DNA from: Paenibacillus sp. HB172176
GTDB lineage: Bacteria > Bacillota > Bacilli > Paenibacillales > Paenibacillaceae
Direction of reading: 5' to 3'
Assembly: GCF_011947265.1 (NCBI RefSeq)
Contig: NZ_JAATHD010000001.1
Coordinates: 318,041-382,040, forward strand
DNA: 64,000 nt
Both the position numbers and the translations under genes were made by a program. The notes below the pieces were generated by a model. That model searched no databases. It was given only the letters and a program-made list of their open reading frames with translations, and was not told the DNA's origin. The stretch's first letter is position 1; the number at the start of each line of letters is the position of its first letter. Shown here one piece after another: positions 10,459 through 20,806 of the stretch.

Positions 10459-11310
10459 TTGTCAGACGATTTATTGCTCACCTTTCGATCGCCGCCGCTG
10501 CCTTTTTTCGTAGAATCGAATCGCCTGACTTATCAAGCCGGGGAGGAACATCCGAACCGCACGAATTTGGGCGTGTTCGATATGCTGTTCGTCAATGAGG
10601 GCACGCTGTTTGTTGCGGAGGAAGATTATAAATGGGAGCTGCGTCCCGGCGACGTGCTCATCCTGCGGCCGGACCGCTGGCATTATTCGTACCGTCCTTG
10701 TTCGGAGCGGACGGTTTTTGATTGGGTACATTTCCAGACGGTGGGGGCGTGGGAGGAGACGGAAGAGCATCAGCACAGCTCGATTCGAGGAGACTACTAT
10801 ACCTACGCGATTCGCGTGCCGAAGCGCATGAAGCTAAAATATCCGGACGAAGCCCGGCAGATTTTCTCACAGCTGCATGAAGCGGCCAAGAGCTCTTCGC
10901 ATGGAGCATTCTGGGATCGGCAGCAGCGTTTTCTGCATCTGTTGCAAATGCTCGACGAGGGCTGGCGCTCCGATGCCGCCAAAGCTGCCGTCTCCGTGGC
11001 GGAACGAGCGGCGGCTTATTTGAAGCTGAATTATCGCGCGGCGGTCAGCAATTCGATGTTAAGCGAAGTATTGGAGCTTCATACCAATTATATTACCCGT
11101 TGCATGACCGAGGTGTTCGGCTGCACGCCTCAGCAGTATTTGCTCTATTATCGCCTCGATCAGGCGAAGCTGCTGCTCATCAAGACGGATTGGACGATCG
11201 CGAGAGTAGCCGAGGAGACCGGATTTCGTCAGACTCCGCATTTCTCGAGGCTGTTTGCGGCGCACACGGGAATGCCGCCTCTGAAATTCCGAAAGCGTTT
11301 TACGACTTGA
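10459..11310 (+). CDS. AraC-family transcriptional regulator
   Basis: 283 residues starting at TTG, with AAGGAG 8 bases upstream. Residues ~10-150 form a cupin-like sensor domain (LRPGDVLILRPDRWH is typical of AraC ligand-binding barrels). Residues ~180-283 are the double helix-turn-helix, with LEL-HTNYITRCMTEVFG and ARVAEETGFRQTPHFSRLF followed by PLKFRKR. The inducer is usually a sugar or small metabolite, but nothing here identifies it: neighbours are spore-surface genes on the other strand and a SRAP-like protein 110 bp downstream. It is probably a single-gene unit. Confidence 0.88.
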   Translation: MSDDLLLTFRSPPLPFFVESNRLTYQAGEEHPNRTNLGVFDMLFVNEGTLFVAEEDYKWELRPGDVLILRPDRWHYSYRPCSERTVFDWVHFQTVGAWEETEEHQHSSIRGDYYTYAIRVPKRMKLKYPDEARQIFSQLHEAAKSSSHGAFWDRQQRFLHLLQMLDEGWRSDAAKAAVSVAERAAAYLKLNYRAAVSNSMLSEVLELHTNYITRCMTEVFGCTPQQYLLYYRLDQAKLLLIKTDWTIARVAEETGFRQTPHFSRLFAAHTGMPPLKFRKRFTT

Positions 11311-11420
11311 TGGAAATTTGATTTGAATCGGAAACGGAGGGAATAGATGCATAAAATTCCGCGGGTTAACAAAAACTGGATTCAATGACGCGTTTTTTTG
11401 CGCTTAAAGGAGCGATTGCG

Positions 11421-12092
11421 ATGATTGAACGGTTTTCGTTGACGGCGGAAATTGGAGATTTGATGGAGAAATTCGATATTGATCGAATTGAAAGGGGCCA
11501 TGAGAAAAGATTTAACATATCGCCGACCCAGAATGTGTCTATTGTGATGAACGACAGGCATAATGTCCGTGTACTGCAAGAATCGAGATGGGGTTTGTTC
11601 CCGTTCTGGGCGATGGACTCGGTGAACGTCGATCATGAAGCGTTGCCGAGCAAGCCTTTCCTGCAGCGAATGTTGCGAAGACAGAGATGCGTGCTTCCTT
11701 GCAGCGGCTTCTATGGTCAGAAGAGATTCGGCAATGAGCGCGATCCGAGAACGATGCATGTGATTGTGCCGAATCAGCCTTTGCTTGGCATTGCGGGCAT
11801 CTACGATTGCTGGCGTCACGTCAACGGTCAGGAGGTACGCGCCTTTACGATGCTGACTGCCGCGGCTGCGGGCGCGATGTCCGGCTGGATGCCTCAGGTG
11901 CCGGTTATTTTGGACGAAGAGGGGGTCGAAGACTGGCTTGATCCGCGAATTACCGAGTTCAGCCGGCTTCGCAAGCATCTTGAAGCTCTGGAAGGTTACT
12001 TGATGAGGGCTTATCCGGTAACGAATGCCGTGCAAGACGAGTGCTATGAAGCGCCTGATTGCATCAATGAGATTCGACCGGATTTTGCTTAA
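11421..12092 (+). CDS. SRAP (YedK/HMCES)-fold protein lacking catalytic residues
   Basis: 223 residues; the start is the ATG at 11421, 8 bases after AAAGGAG, and it matches the normal start of the family. SRAP proteins crosslink to abasic sites in single-stranded DNA through Cys2 in MCGRF. Here the start reads MIERFSLTA, so Cys2 is Ile. The fold is otherwise clear: FNISPTQ, RWGLFPFW, RRQRCVLPCSGFYG and MPQVPVIL. The Glu of GFYEW is replaced by Gly (GFYGQ), and the His of H-D-R-M-P is not found. The Asn of NARSET appears kept (NVDHEA). Three of four active-site residues are thus missing, so covalent DNA crosslinking by the known mechanism is unlikely; a binding or scaffolding role is possible. 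It stands alone and is followed by a terminator. Confidence 0.8.
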   Translation: MIERFSLTAEIGDLMEKFDIDRIERGHEKRFNISPTQNVSIVMNDRHNVRVLQESRWGLFPFWAMDSVNVDHEALPSKPFLQRMLRRQRCVLPCSGFYGQKRFGNERDPRTMHVIVPNQPLLGIAGIYDCWRHVNGQEVRAFTMLTAAAAGAMSGWMPQVPVILDEEGVEDWLDPRITEFSRLRKHLEALEGYLMRAYPVTNAVQDECYEAPDCINEIRPDFA

Positions 12093-12214
12093 GCCGCGTT
12101 GGCGGGACAGATCTTTCACTCAGAGCCGAGGGAGTCCGGGAGCCGATGCAGGATTTGCGGCGCTGGAATCTGACCGGCTGATGTCGGACCCGTAGTTTAT
12201 TGATTATGAGTGTG

Positions 12215-12254
12215 GACCTTACACCTGCCTTGGGGCGGGTTGTAAGGTTTTTTC
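12215..12254 (+). terminator. Rho-independent terminator after the SRAP-like gene
   Basis: ACCTTACA (12216-12223) pairs with TGTAAGGT (12241-12248), with GC-rich inner pairs, and is followed by six T. Confidence 0.75.
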
Positions 12255-12575
12255 ATAGATATAGCATTTATAAAATGCCAGTGTGGAGTTGTTTGCTTTC
12301 CTGGTCGACTCGACCAGGATCGGACGACGGAGATTCTCCACTCCGCGCACTTCAAGCGCTGCAAGTCGATTATATCGACTTGTAGCCCTGTTTCCGTGTA
12401 CTTCAAGCGCTGCAAGTCGATTATATCGACTTGTAGCCCTGTTTCCGTGTACTTCAAGCGCTGCAAGTCGATTATATCGACTTGTAGCCCTGTTTCCGCG
12501 TACTTCAAGCGCTACAAGTCGATTATATCGACTTGTAGCCCTGTTTCCGTGTACTTAAAGGGCTGCAAGTTAATT

Positions 12576-13601
<1,026 letters not shown>

Positions 13602-13683
13602 GGGCAATGCTCCTCTCCGCTGGTCTAGTTTTCGATAGGCTTGCTTGTTTCTTTCAAATCTGATTGCCTGCTTGATCTGGCGG

Positions 13684-13785
13684 GCCAATAGAGCTGGAAA
13701 TCGGCTCTATTTCAAGAAACAGCCTCGGCGGTGAGCCAATAGAGCTGAAAATAAGCACTATTTCAATCGGCCCGCAAGGAATCGG
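13684..13785. repeat. 51-bp tandem repeat pair B between etfB and etfA
   Basis: Two units in 51-bp phase starting at 13684 and 13735 with GCCAATAGAGCTG. The first carries the inverted repeat AATAGAGC-N9-GCTCTATT, the second a degraded version. The sequence differs from array A but the unit length is the same. No gene is seen in the 301-bp gap 13602-13902; on the minus strand the stem could form in the etfB-etfA transcript. Confidence 0.75.
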
Positions 13786-13902
13786 CAGCCTCCGTCATTC
13801 GATAGACAAGAAGCTAACGAGACAGGTTAACTGCAGCATAGAGAACAAGCTTGCGTGATGATCGGATCGTGTGCCGTGTAAGCAAATTTGATGCATTAAG
13901 CT

Positions 13903-15213
13903 TTACAGCACTTTAGCCTCCGTCCGCAGCATCTCGATTAATGCGGCAGCCTGCTCCTCAGGAGTGCCGCCGATGCGTTTGCCTGCGGCGCGAGGGGGAG
14001 GGGGAAGGAGCTCCGAACGGACCGTTCGGGGAGCGGTAATGCCGCTCGACCTGCGAGAAAAGGCTGCTCCTCTGCCCGCCTGCTCGTCTACTTCTCCTTC
14101 CGCTCGCATCTGCGGATTCCCGTCTGCCACAGCATCGCCGCCCGGTGCCGTCCCGCTTGTACCGTGAATTTCATCCGAATCTGCGTCCTCGGCAATCCGT
14201 GGAAGCTCATCCGGCATGATGATCTTTTGCGGCTTGCGCTTCGCTTTCATGATGCCGGGAAGCGAGGGATAGCGCGGTTCGTTCAACCCTTGCTGAGCCG
14301 TGATGAGAGCGGGCAAGGGAATGACGACCGTCTCGGTGTCGCCTTCATTATCCCGTTCAACGAGCGCCAGCACCGCATCCTCGCTCAGACCTCCGGCGAA
14401 TCGCCCCCAAGCCTCATTCGCGGCGTTCGCCGAACTTCCGTCTCGCCGGGAAGCTTGCCCGGATGCGTTCGTCGAACTTCCGTCTCGCTCGGAAGCTTGC
14501 CCGGATGCGTTCGCCGAACTTCCGTCTTGCCCGGAAGCTTGCCCGGATGCGTTCGCCGAACTTCCGTCTCGCCGGGAAGCTTGCCCGGATGCGTTCGTCG
14601 AACTTCCATCTCGCCGGGAAGCTTGCCCCGAAGCGTTCGCCGAACTTCCGTCTCGCTCGGAAGCTTGCCCCGAAGCGTTCGCCGGACCTCCGTCTCGCTC
14701 GGAAGCTTGCCCCGAAGCGTTCGCCGGACCTCCGTCGCCGGGCTGATCAAGTCCCAGCGCCGCCCTCGTGCCGAGCGTCACCTTGGTCGCCGCCGAGACA
14801 TGGGGGAGGCCGAGCCGCTCGGCGATCTGAAGCGCAACGCTGCCCGAGCCGGTGTCCACGGCGAACAAGCCGGCCAGCAGAAGCTCCGGCTGAAGCGGCT
14901 CGACAACCGCGGTTAGCGCGGAGGCAACCGCGTAGCTGTCGTCGGGAAGCTCGTCGGCATGCAGGCGGATGGCTTCATCCGCCCCGATTGCCAGGGCGGT
15001 TCGCAAAGCCTCCTGCGACCGCTCTCCCCCGCAAGTGACGGCGATTACCCTCCCGCCATGCTTCTCCTTCAGCCGCAGCGCCTCCTCCAGGGCATATTCG
15101 TCATAGGGATTAATGACGAATTTCACCTCGCGCTCGTCGATACCCTGCGGCGTCACGAGTATTTTCTCCTCCGTATCGAAGGTTTGCTTGATAAGCACCA
15201 CAATCGTTTCCAT
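13903..15213 (-). CDS. etfB: Electron transfer flavoprotein subunit beta with tandem-repeat insert
   Basis: 436 residues; the family is usually ~255. ATG 15213 follows AGGAGG by 6-7 bases and gives the standard start METIVVLIKQ. Conserved parts include VKFVINPYDEYALEEAL, VDTGSGSVA and ALPALITAQQGLNEPRYPSLPG followed by IMKAKRKP. Between the beta-strand ending KVTLGTRAALG and the ETVVIPLPALI segment sits ~8 copies of a 14-residue repeat (GQASERDGSSANAS). A second low-complexity stretch follows MPDELPRIAED. Both lie at surface-loop positions of the fold (inferred). It should form the ETF heterodimer with etfA. It is transcribed divergently from fadF, sharing an intergenic region with a cre site. 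Confidence 0.95.
   Translation of the reverse strand: METIVVLIKQTFDTEEKILVTPQGIDEREVKFVINPYDEYALEEALRLKEKHGGRVIAVTCGGERSQEALRTALAIGADEAIRLHADELPDDSYAVASALTAVVEPLQPELLLAGLFAVDTGSGSVALQIAERLGLPHVSAATKVTLGTRAALGLDQPGDGGPANASGQASERDGGPANASGQASERDGSSANASGQASRRDGSSTNASGQASRRDGSSANASGQASGQDGSSANASGQASERDGSSTNASGQASRRDGSSANAANEAWGRFAGGLSEDAVLALVERDNEGDTETVVIPLPALITAQQGLNEPRYPSLPGIMKAKRKPQKIIMPDELPRIAEDADSDEIHGTSGTAPGGDAVADGNPQMRAEGEVDEQAGRGAAFSRRSSGITAPRTVRSELLPPPPRAAGKRIGGTPEEQAAALIEMLRTEAKVL
14400..14740. repeat. 42-bp tandem repeats inside etfB
   Basis: About eight in-frame copies of a 42-bp unit coding 14 residues (GQASERDGSSANAS and variants). Copies differ at a few positions, so the tract is old or under relaxed selection rather than freshly expanded. 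Confidence 0.85.
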
Positions 15214-15359
15214 AATGAGCCTCCTGTCTGCTCCCTGCATTACTGTCCATCACTCCCACCATATGACGCGGCCGAGGGGATTAGACCGTCTGCGAATCAA
15301 GCCAAAACAAGTATGTTCATCCCATTCGAGTCATATATATGGATCACCGCGCTTATTTT

Positions 15360-15373
15360 TGAAAGCGCTTTAA
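15360..15373 (+). promoter_or_regulatory. CcpA cre site upstream of the fad operon
   Basis: TGAAAGCGCTTTAA differs at one position from the palindrome TGAAAGCGCTTTCA, within the cre consensus. It sits 45 bp before the fadF start and 147 bp before etfB. In B. subtilis several fad genes are CcpA-repressed, so glucose repression is likely. No clear FadR operator was found nearby. Confidence 0.7.
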
Positions 15374-15417
15374 CGCTTGTCCAAATCTGTCGAATGGACG
15401 AAGGAGGACATCTGCGA

Positions 15418-18084
15418 ATGCTGGACTTAAGAATGATGACGGAGAGCTTGGCGGCAGAGACGGTCCCAGGTTTGTATTCTTCAGTGAATGCCCGGCCGTT
15501 AGGGGATGCGCATGCAGGGCTGCACGCGGGGGCGGGAACGGATTTCATAGCTGTCCTGTGGCTGCGAGCGGGTGAAATACAGGCGGCGCCGATTTTACGC
15601 TGGATTTTGTTTGTAGTCGTCACGGCTTGCGCGGCAGGGATGACGATAGAAGTTGTGCGTAGAAGAATAGCCTATATAAGACTGGGCGCGCCTGCCATAT
15701 TCGAGAGGCATCGCCCTTCCGGCAAGGAAAGAAGCTTCGGCCGCGAGGTGTTCGGACAGCGCAAGCTTCTGAAGGATATTCGCAGCGGCATCATGCATGT
15801 GATTTATTTCTACGGCTTTATGGTTCTGCAGTTTGGGGCGCTCGATCTCATCTGGAAAGGGCTTAGCGAAGGCGAGCCTTTGCCGCTTCCCTATTATGGC
15901 TATTTCGCCTGGTTCCAAGAAATAACGGCCTGTCTTGTTCTGTTGGCAGTGCTCTATGGCGCGTTCAGACGCTACGGGGAGAAGCTGCCGAGGCTGAAGA
16001 GAGGCTGGAAGGCCTCGCTCGTTCTGTGGTTCATCGGCGGGTTGATGCTTACCGTGCTGTTCTCCGGCGCTTTCGAGCGGGTGGCGAAGAGCGGAGGGGA
16101 AAGCGCATCGGCGAACGCACCGCCAGCGGAAGAACGTATGGCGCTTGTAAGCGCACCGCCAGCGGAAGAACGTATGGTGCTTGTGAACGCAACGCAATCG
16201 GACGCAGGAATGTCGCTTGTGAACGCAGTCCAATCGGACGCAGGAATGGCGCCTGTAGACGCAACGCAAGCGGCTCAAGATGCGGCATCTATGCAGGCGG
16301 CGCTCACCGGCGCTGGTCTTGCATCGGCGAACACTGCACATAGCCTGTCGGACGATGCGACGCATGCACAACAGATCAGCGGCGAACTCCTCTCCGCCAG
16401 GTATGCGCCGGTCAGCGCCGGCATAGCCCATCTTTTGCTGCGAGCTGGCGTGGAAGAGAACGGCAAGCTCGCAAGAGCGGGATTTGAGCTTTTTTGGTGG
16501 CTGCATCTGCTCATTCTGCTCTCGTTCATGCTTTATGTGCCGCAATCAAAGCATTTCCATCTGCTCGTTGCGCCGGTCAACCTGTGGTATCGAAGGAACG
16601 CGCCTCGGGGCAGGCTGAGTCCGCTGAATCTCGAGGACGAGGAAGCGGAGAGCTTCGGAGCGGGGAAGATCGAGCATTTTAGCCAAAAACAGCTTGTCGA
16701 CCTGTACGCCTGCGTGGAATGCGGAAGATGCACGAATGTGTGTCCGGCGGCAAGCACGGGCAAGCTGCTGTCCCCGATGCATCTCATGATCAAGCTCCGG
16801 GATCATCTGACGGAGAAGGGAGCGGCGATTACTTCGAAATCGCCTTGGCTGCCGAGCGCATTTTGGCAAACGGGAGAGAGGGGGAACCACGCGCATGCGA
16901 TGGGAGCGCTGCTTCCCGCGTGGAGCGGGAGCGGCGGCGAATTGACGGCAGGGGGCAAGGCGTTAAGGACGAATATCACGCCCACAATGGAGGCGCAAGG
17001 CTCGACTTGGATGAAGCGGGAAGAGGCAGATCCCCGGGAGCTGGAGCTGATCGGCGACGTGATGAGCGAGGAGGAGCTGTGGGCGTGCACCACCTGCCGC
17101 AATTGCGAGGAGCAGTGTCCCGTCGGCAACGAGCATGTGGACAAAATTATCGACATGCGCCGGCATCTCGTTCTAATGCAAGGGAAGCTCCCGACCGACG
17201 GCCAACGCGCCTTGCAAAATATTGAAAGACAAGGAAATCCATGGGGCTTGCCCCGAGCGGAGCGCGCAGCATGGATCGACGAATGCGAGCGCAGAACCGG
17301 CGTTCGCGTCGATACGATGCAGGAGCGAAGAAGAAGCGGCAAGCTGCCGGCAATCCTGCTCTGGGCGGGCTCGATGGGCGCCTACGATACGAGGAGCAGG
17401 CGCGTGCTGTTCGATCTCGTCAGGCTGATGCGGCATGCGGGACTGGACTTCGCCGCGCTTGGCCCGGAGGAGCGCAGCTCCGGCGACACCGCGCGCCGCA
17501 TCGGCAACGAGCTGTTGTTCCAGGAGCTGTGCAAGGACAATATCGCCTTGCTGCAAAAGTACGAAGTCAGGCATATCGTCACGGCGTGCCCGCATACGTT
17601 TAATACGCTGAAGAATGAATATCCCGACTTCGGGCTCGACGCGGCTGTCCGGGTGGAGCATCATACGGAGCTGCTCGCCAGGCTTGTGCGGGATGGCCGG
17701 CTTCAGCCGCGCAATACGATCGACGAGAGGGTGACGATTCATGATTCCTGTTACCTCGGCCGCTATAACGATTCCTACGAAGCGCCGCGCGCCTTGCTGC
17801 GAAGCATTCCGGGCATCACGGTCCAGGAGATGGAGCGCAGCGGCTCGAACGGCATGTGCTGCGGAGCGGGCGGGGGTCTGATGTGGCTGGAGGAGCGTTC
17901 GGGCGCGCGCGTCAATTATGCCAGAACCGCTCAGGCGCTGGAGGTGAAGCCGTCAGTGATCTCCTCGGCGTGCCCGTATTGTTTGACCATGATGGAGGAT
18001 GGACTGAAGGGCTTGGCGGCGGACGACAAGGTGATTGCGCGCGATGTGGCGGAGCTGCTCGCGGAGAGTGTGCTGGATGATTAA
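15418..18084 (+). CDS. fadF: FadF-like membrane iron-sulfur ETF:quinone oxidoreductase
   Basis: 888 residues from ATG 15418, with AAGGAGG 10 bases upstream. N-terminal membrane segments (ILRWILFVVVTACAAGM, then further helices to residue ~220) resemble nitrate reductase gamma-type subunits. Two 4Fe-4S motifs follow: CVECGRCTNVCP (~432) and CTTCRNCEEQCP (~557). The C-terminal CCG domains include HDSCYLGRYND and GMCCGAGGGLMW. The layout matches B. subtilis FadF (YwjF), thought to pass ETF electrons to quinone. It is longer than usual: a ~140-residue Ala/Asp-rich loop before the last helix contains 12-13-residue repeats (SAPPAEERM, NATQSDAGMS), and there is a ~60-residue N-terminal extension. 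First gene of fadF-fadN-fadA-fadE-lcfA; fadN starts 34 bp downstream. Confidence 0.92.
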   Translation: MLDLRMMTESLAAETVPGLYSSVNARPLGDAHAGLHAGAGTDFIAVLWLRAGEIQAAPILRWILFVVVTACAAGMTIEVVRRRIAYIRLGAPAIFERHRPSGKERSFGREVFGQRKLLKDIRSGIMHVIYFYGFMVLQFGALDLIWKGLSEGEPLPLPYYGYFAWFQEITACLVLLAVLYGAFRRYGEKLPRLKRGWKASLVLWFIGGLMLTVLFSGAFERVAKSGGESASANAPPAEERMALVSAPPAEERMVLVNATQSDAGMSLVNAVQSDAGMAPVDATQAAQDAASMQAALTGAGLASANTAHSLSDDATHAQQISGELLSARYAPVSAGIAHLLLRAGVEENGKLARAGFELFWWLHLLILLSFMLYVPQSKHFHLLVAPVNLWYRRNAPRGRLSPLNLEDEEAESFGAGKIEHFSQKQLVDLYACVECGRCTNVCPAASTGKLLSPMHLMIKLRDHLTEKGAAITSKSPWLPSAFWQTGERGNHAHAMGALLPAWSGSGGELTAGGKALRTNITPTMEAQGSTWMKREEADPRELELIGDVMSEEELWACTTCRNCEEQCPVGNEHVDKIIDMRRHLVLMQGKLPTDGQRALQNIERQGNPWGLPRAERAAWIDECERRTGVRVDTMQERRRSGKLPAILLWAGSMGAYDTRSRRVLFDLVRLMRHAGLDFAALGPEERSSGDTARRIGNELLFQELCKDNIALLQKYEVRHIVTACPHTFNTLKNEYPDFGLDAAVRVEHHTELLARLVRDGRLQPRNTIDERVTIHDSCYLGRYNDSYEAPRALLRSIPGITVQEMERSGSNGMCCGAGGGLMWLEERSGARVNYARTAQALEVKPSVISSACPYCLTMMEDGLKGLAADDKVIARDVAELLAESVLDD
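16110..16290. repeat. Short tandem repeats inside fadF loop
   Basis: Two copies encoding APPAEERM-LV are followed by two encoding TQSDAGM--V, each about 36-39 bp, in the predicted extra-membrane loop of FadF. Confidence 0.7.
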
Positions 18085-18117
18085 GTGAGGCTTCCTGAGC
18101 AGAAGGGAGAGTGTTCA

Positions 18118-20739
18118 ATGTCGAATTCCGTCTTGCAAAATACCCCTCCAAAAGCCTTCCAAAACGCCGCCGTCATAGGCGCCGGCGTGATGGGAGCGGG
18201 CATCGCGGCGCATCTAGCGAACGCGGGCATGAAGGTGCTGCTGCTCGATATTGCGCCGTCAGCTCTGACGGACGCCGAGCAGCGGAAGGGGCTGACGCTT
18301 CAGGATCCCGAGGTGCGCAACCGGCTTGCGCTGTCGGCCATCGGCGCGATGGGCAAGTCGAAGCCGGCGCAGCTCTATGACGCGGCCTATGCGAAGCGGA
18401 TTCAAGCAGGCAATCTGAGCGATGATCTCGGACTCCTGCACGAGGCGGATTGGATTGTGGAGGCCGTGGTGGAGCGGCTGGATGCGAAGCGGGAGATACT
18501 GGCCGCTGTCGAGTCGCACCGCAAACCGGGCGCACTGGTCAGCACCAATACCTCCGGCTTGTCGGTGGAAGCGATGACGGAGGGGAGAAGCGAGGCGTTT
18601 CGCAGCTGCTTTGCCGCGACGCATTTCTTCAATCCGCCCCGGTATATGAAGCTGGTGGAGATTGTCCCGACGAAGGACACCTCCGCCGGGACCGTCGCGA
18701 AGCTGACGGAGCTGTGCGAGAGGCGGCTTGGCAAGGGCGTCGTGCTGGCGAGAGACACGCCGAACTTCATTGCGAATCGGATCGGCTCCTTCGGCATGCT
18801 GACCGCGCTTGAGGATACGCTGAAATTCGGTCTTACGATCGAAGAGGCGGACGCGCTGACGGGACCCGCACTCGGGCGGCCCAAGACCGCAACCTTCCGC
18901 ATGCTGGATCTGATCGGGATCGATACGCTGCTGCATGTGGTGAACAATATGCGAAGCCGCCTTGAGAGCGGCGAGGAGAAGAGGCTCTACGGCAGGACGA
19001 CAGTGCTGGAGCTTCTGGCGGAGCAGGGACGACTCGGCGAGAAGACGGGCGCGGGCTTCTACCGAAAGCTGCGAGGCGAGAACGGGCAAAGCCGCATTGA
19101 AGCGCTTCGATTGGACGAAATGGTCTACGAGGAGCAGCGGAAGCCGGTTTCGCCCGTCATCGAAGCGGCGAAGACCGCCAAGGGCGCCGGCGCGAAGGCT
19201 CGCGCGCTGCTCGCGGCTGAGCCCTCGCATAAGCATGCGCAGTTCGTATGGTCGACGCTTAAGCGCACGCTGCTCTTCGCGGCCTCGCAGGTCGGAGTTA
19301 TCGCGGAATCGATATCGGACATCGACCGCGCGATGCGCTGGGGCTTCAGTTGGGAGCTGGGACCGTTCGAGCTGTGGGATGCGGTCGGTCTGCCTTCCAC
19401 GGTGAAGCGCATGAGGCAGGAAGGCGAACTCATTCCGGAGTGGATCGAGAGCTGGCTTGCCGCCGGACATACGAGCTTCTACTCGACGGAGGGAGGAAAG
19501 CGGCTGTACGCCTCAATGGAGCGGCAATCTCAGGACGATGGCCCACCTTGGAAGCGATCGCCTGATGGTCGGGGGAGAGAAGGCCAGGGTGCGTTGGAGA
19601 TTGCGCGGAAGGAAGCGAAAGTAATTAAGGGGGCTGCGTCGATTGTGCCGCGTCAGGAACCAGAGGCTGAGGCGGTTACTCCGTCGGTCGTGTCGCGCGA
19701 GGAGCGGCCCGAGCCGGATGTGATCTCTCTGTCCGCGCTTCGCGATGCGGGGAGGACGGTGCTGTCCACGCCTGGCGCGAGCTTAATCGACATCGGCGAC
19801 GAGGTGGCTTGTCTCGCTTTCCACTCGCCGAATAACGCGATCGGCGGAGATATCCTGGCCGCGATTCATGGGGCCTCGGAGGAGGTGTCCCGCAATTGGC
19901 GGGGGCTGGTGCTCGCCAACGAAGGTCGTAACTTCTGCGTGGGAGCGAACCTCATGCTGCTTCTGATGGAAGCGCAGAGCGGCGATTGGGATGAAGTGGA
20001 GGCGATCATCCGCATGTTTCAGGGCAGCATGCTGCGCCTGAAGAGGCTGGATCGGCCGGTTGTCGCCGCTCCGCATCGCATGACGCTGGGCGGCGGCGTC
20101 GAGGCTTGCCTGCCGGCGGACGCAATCATCGTCTCCCCGGAGACGTATTTCGGTCTGGTGGAGACGGGAGTCGGACTTATTCCTGCTGGCGGAGGCTGCA
20201 AGGAAGCGGCGCTTATGGCGGCGGATCGAGCCCGGGCAGCCGCTGGCGGAGGGAGATTCACTTTGGCCGGGCTGCAGCCGCAGTTGAACGCTATGTTCGA
20301 GACGATCGCGATGGCAAAAACGTCGACCAGCGGGCGGGAAATCGAGGGGTTCGGCCTGCTCCGTCCGCAGGATCGGCATATTATGCGGCAGGATGCCCGC
20401 ATCGCCGAAGCGAAGCGGGCCGTACTCGAGCTGGACCGCGAGGGCTATCGCCCGCAGGAGGAGAGGCGGATCGCGGTGGCGGGCCGCGAAGGGAGAGCCG
20501 TACTGCAGGTGGGTGTTCAGGCTATGACGCTGAGCAGGCAGATTAGCGAGCATGACGCGCTGATCGGGAGGAAGCTTGCGCATGTGCTTGCGGGCGGAGA
20601 CGCGCGCGCGGGAGCCGAGGTCAGCGAGCAATATATGCTCGACCTCGAATGCGAGGCTTTCCTCAGCCTGTGCGGCGAGTCCAAGACGCAGGAGAGGATG
20701 CGCCATATGCTGACAACGGGGAAGCCGTTGCGAAATTAG
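18118..20739 (+). CDS. fadN: 3-hydroxyacyl-CoA dehydrogenase/enoyl-CoA hydratase
   Basis: 873 residues from ATG 18118, 7 bases after AAGGGAGA; B. subtilis FadN is ~790. It carries out hydration and NAD-dependent oxidation in beta-oxidation. The N-terminal Rossmann domain has VIGAGVMGAGIAAHLANAG; the catalytic His lies in ATHFFNPPRYMKLVEIVP. The HCDH C-terminal repeat follows (GRPKTATFRMLDLIG). From ~570 a crotonase domain is seen (SPNNAIGGDIL, NEGRNFCVGANL, LVETGVGLIPAGGG). Between the two is an extended charged linker (~470-545, PWKRSPDGRGREGQG to REERPEPD). It lies in the fad operon, ahead of fadA (67 bp). Confidence 0.95.
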   Translation: MSNSVLQNTPPKAFQNAAVIGAGVMGAGIAAHLANAGMKVLLLDIAPSALTDAEQRKGLTLQDPEVRNRLALSAIGAMGKSKPAQLYDAAYAKRIQAGNLSDDLGLLHEADWIVEAVVERLDAKREILAAVESHRKPGALVSTNTSGLSVEAMTEGRSEAFRSCFAATHFFNPPRYMKLVEIVPTKDTSAGTVAKLTELCERRLGKGVVLARDTPNFIANRIGSFGMLTALEDTLKFGLTIEEADALTGPALGRPKTATFRMLDLIGIDTLLHVVNNMRSRLESGEEKRLYGRTTVLELLAEQGRLGEKTGAGFYRKLRGENGQSRIEALRLDEMVYEEQRKPVSPVIEAAKTAKGAGAKARALLAAEPSHKHAQFVWSTLKRTLLFAASQVGVIAESISDIDRAMRWGFSWELGPFELWDAVGLPSTVKRMRQEGELIPEWIESWLAAGHTSFYSTEGGKRLYASMERQSQDDGPPWKRSPDGRGREGQGALEIARKEAKVIKGAASIVPRQEPEAEAVTPSVVSREERPEPDVISLSALRDAGRTVLSTPGASLIDIGDEVACLAFHSPNNAIGGDILAAIHGASEEVSRNWRGLVLANEGRNFCVGANLMLLLMEAQSGDWDEVEAIIRMFQGSMLRLKRLDRPVVAAPHRMTLGGGVEACLPADAIIVSPETYFGLVETGVGLIPAGGGCKEAALMAADRARAAAGGGRFTLAGLQPQLNAMFETIAMAKTSTSGREIEGFGLLRPQDRHIMRQDARIAEAKRAVLELDREGYRPQEERRIAVAGREGRAVLQVGVQAMTLSRQISEHDALIGRKLAHVLAGGDARAGAEVSEQYMLDLECEAFLSLCGESKTQERMRHMLTTGKPLRN

Positions 20740-20806
20740 GCTGAATGAGGCAAGGCTTCTTGTCTGTGATGGCTTGTCATTTGATTTTGGGAAAGGAGGA
20801 GACAGC

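Noticed and set aside
14300..15038. Plus-strand open frames opposite etfB
   Set aside because: Shadows of the 42-bp repeats; the minus strand encodes a clear EtfB.
15214..15417. FadR operator upstream of the fad operon
   Set aside because: No sequence close to the B. subtilis FadR palindrome was found; only the cre site is convincing.
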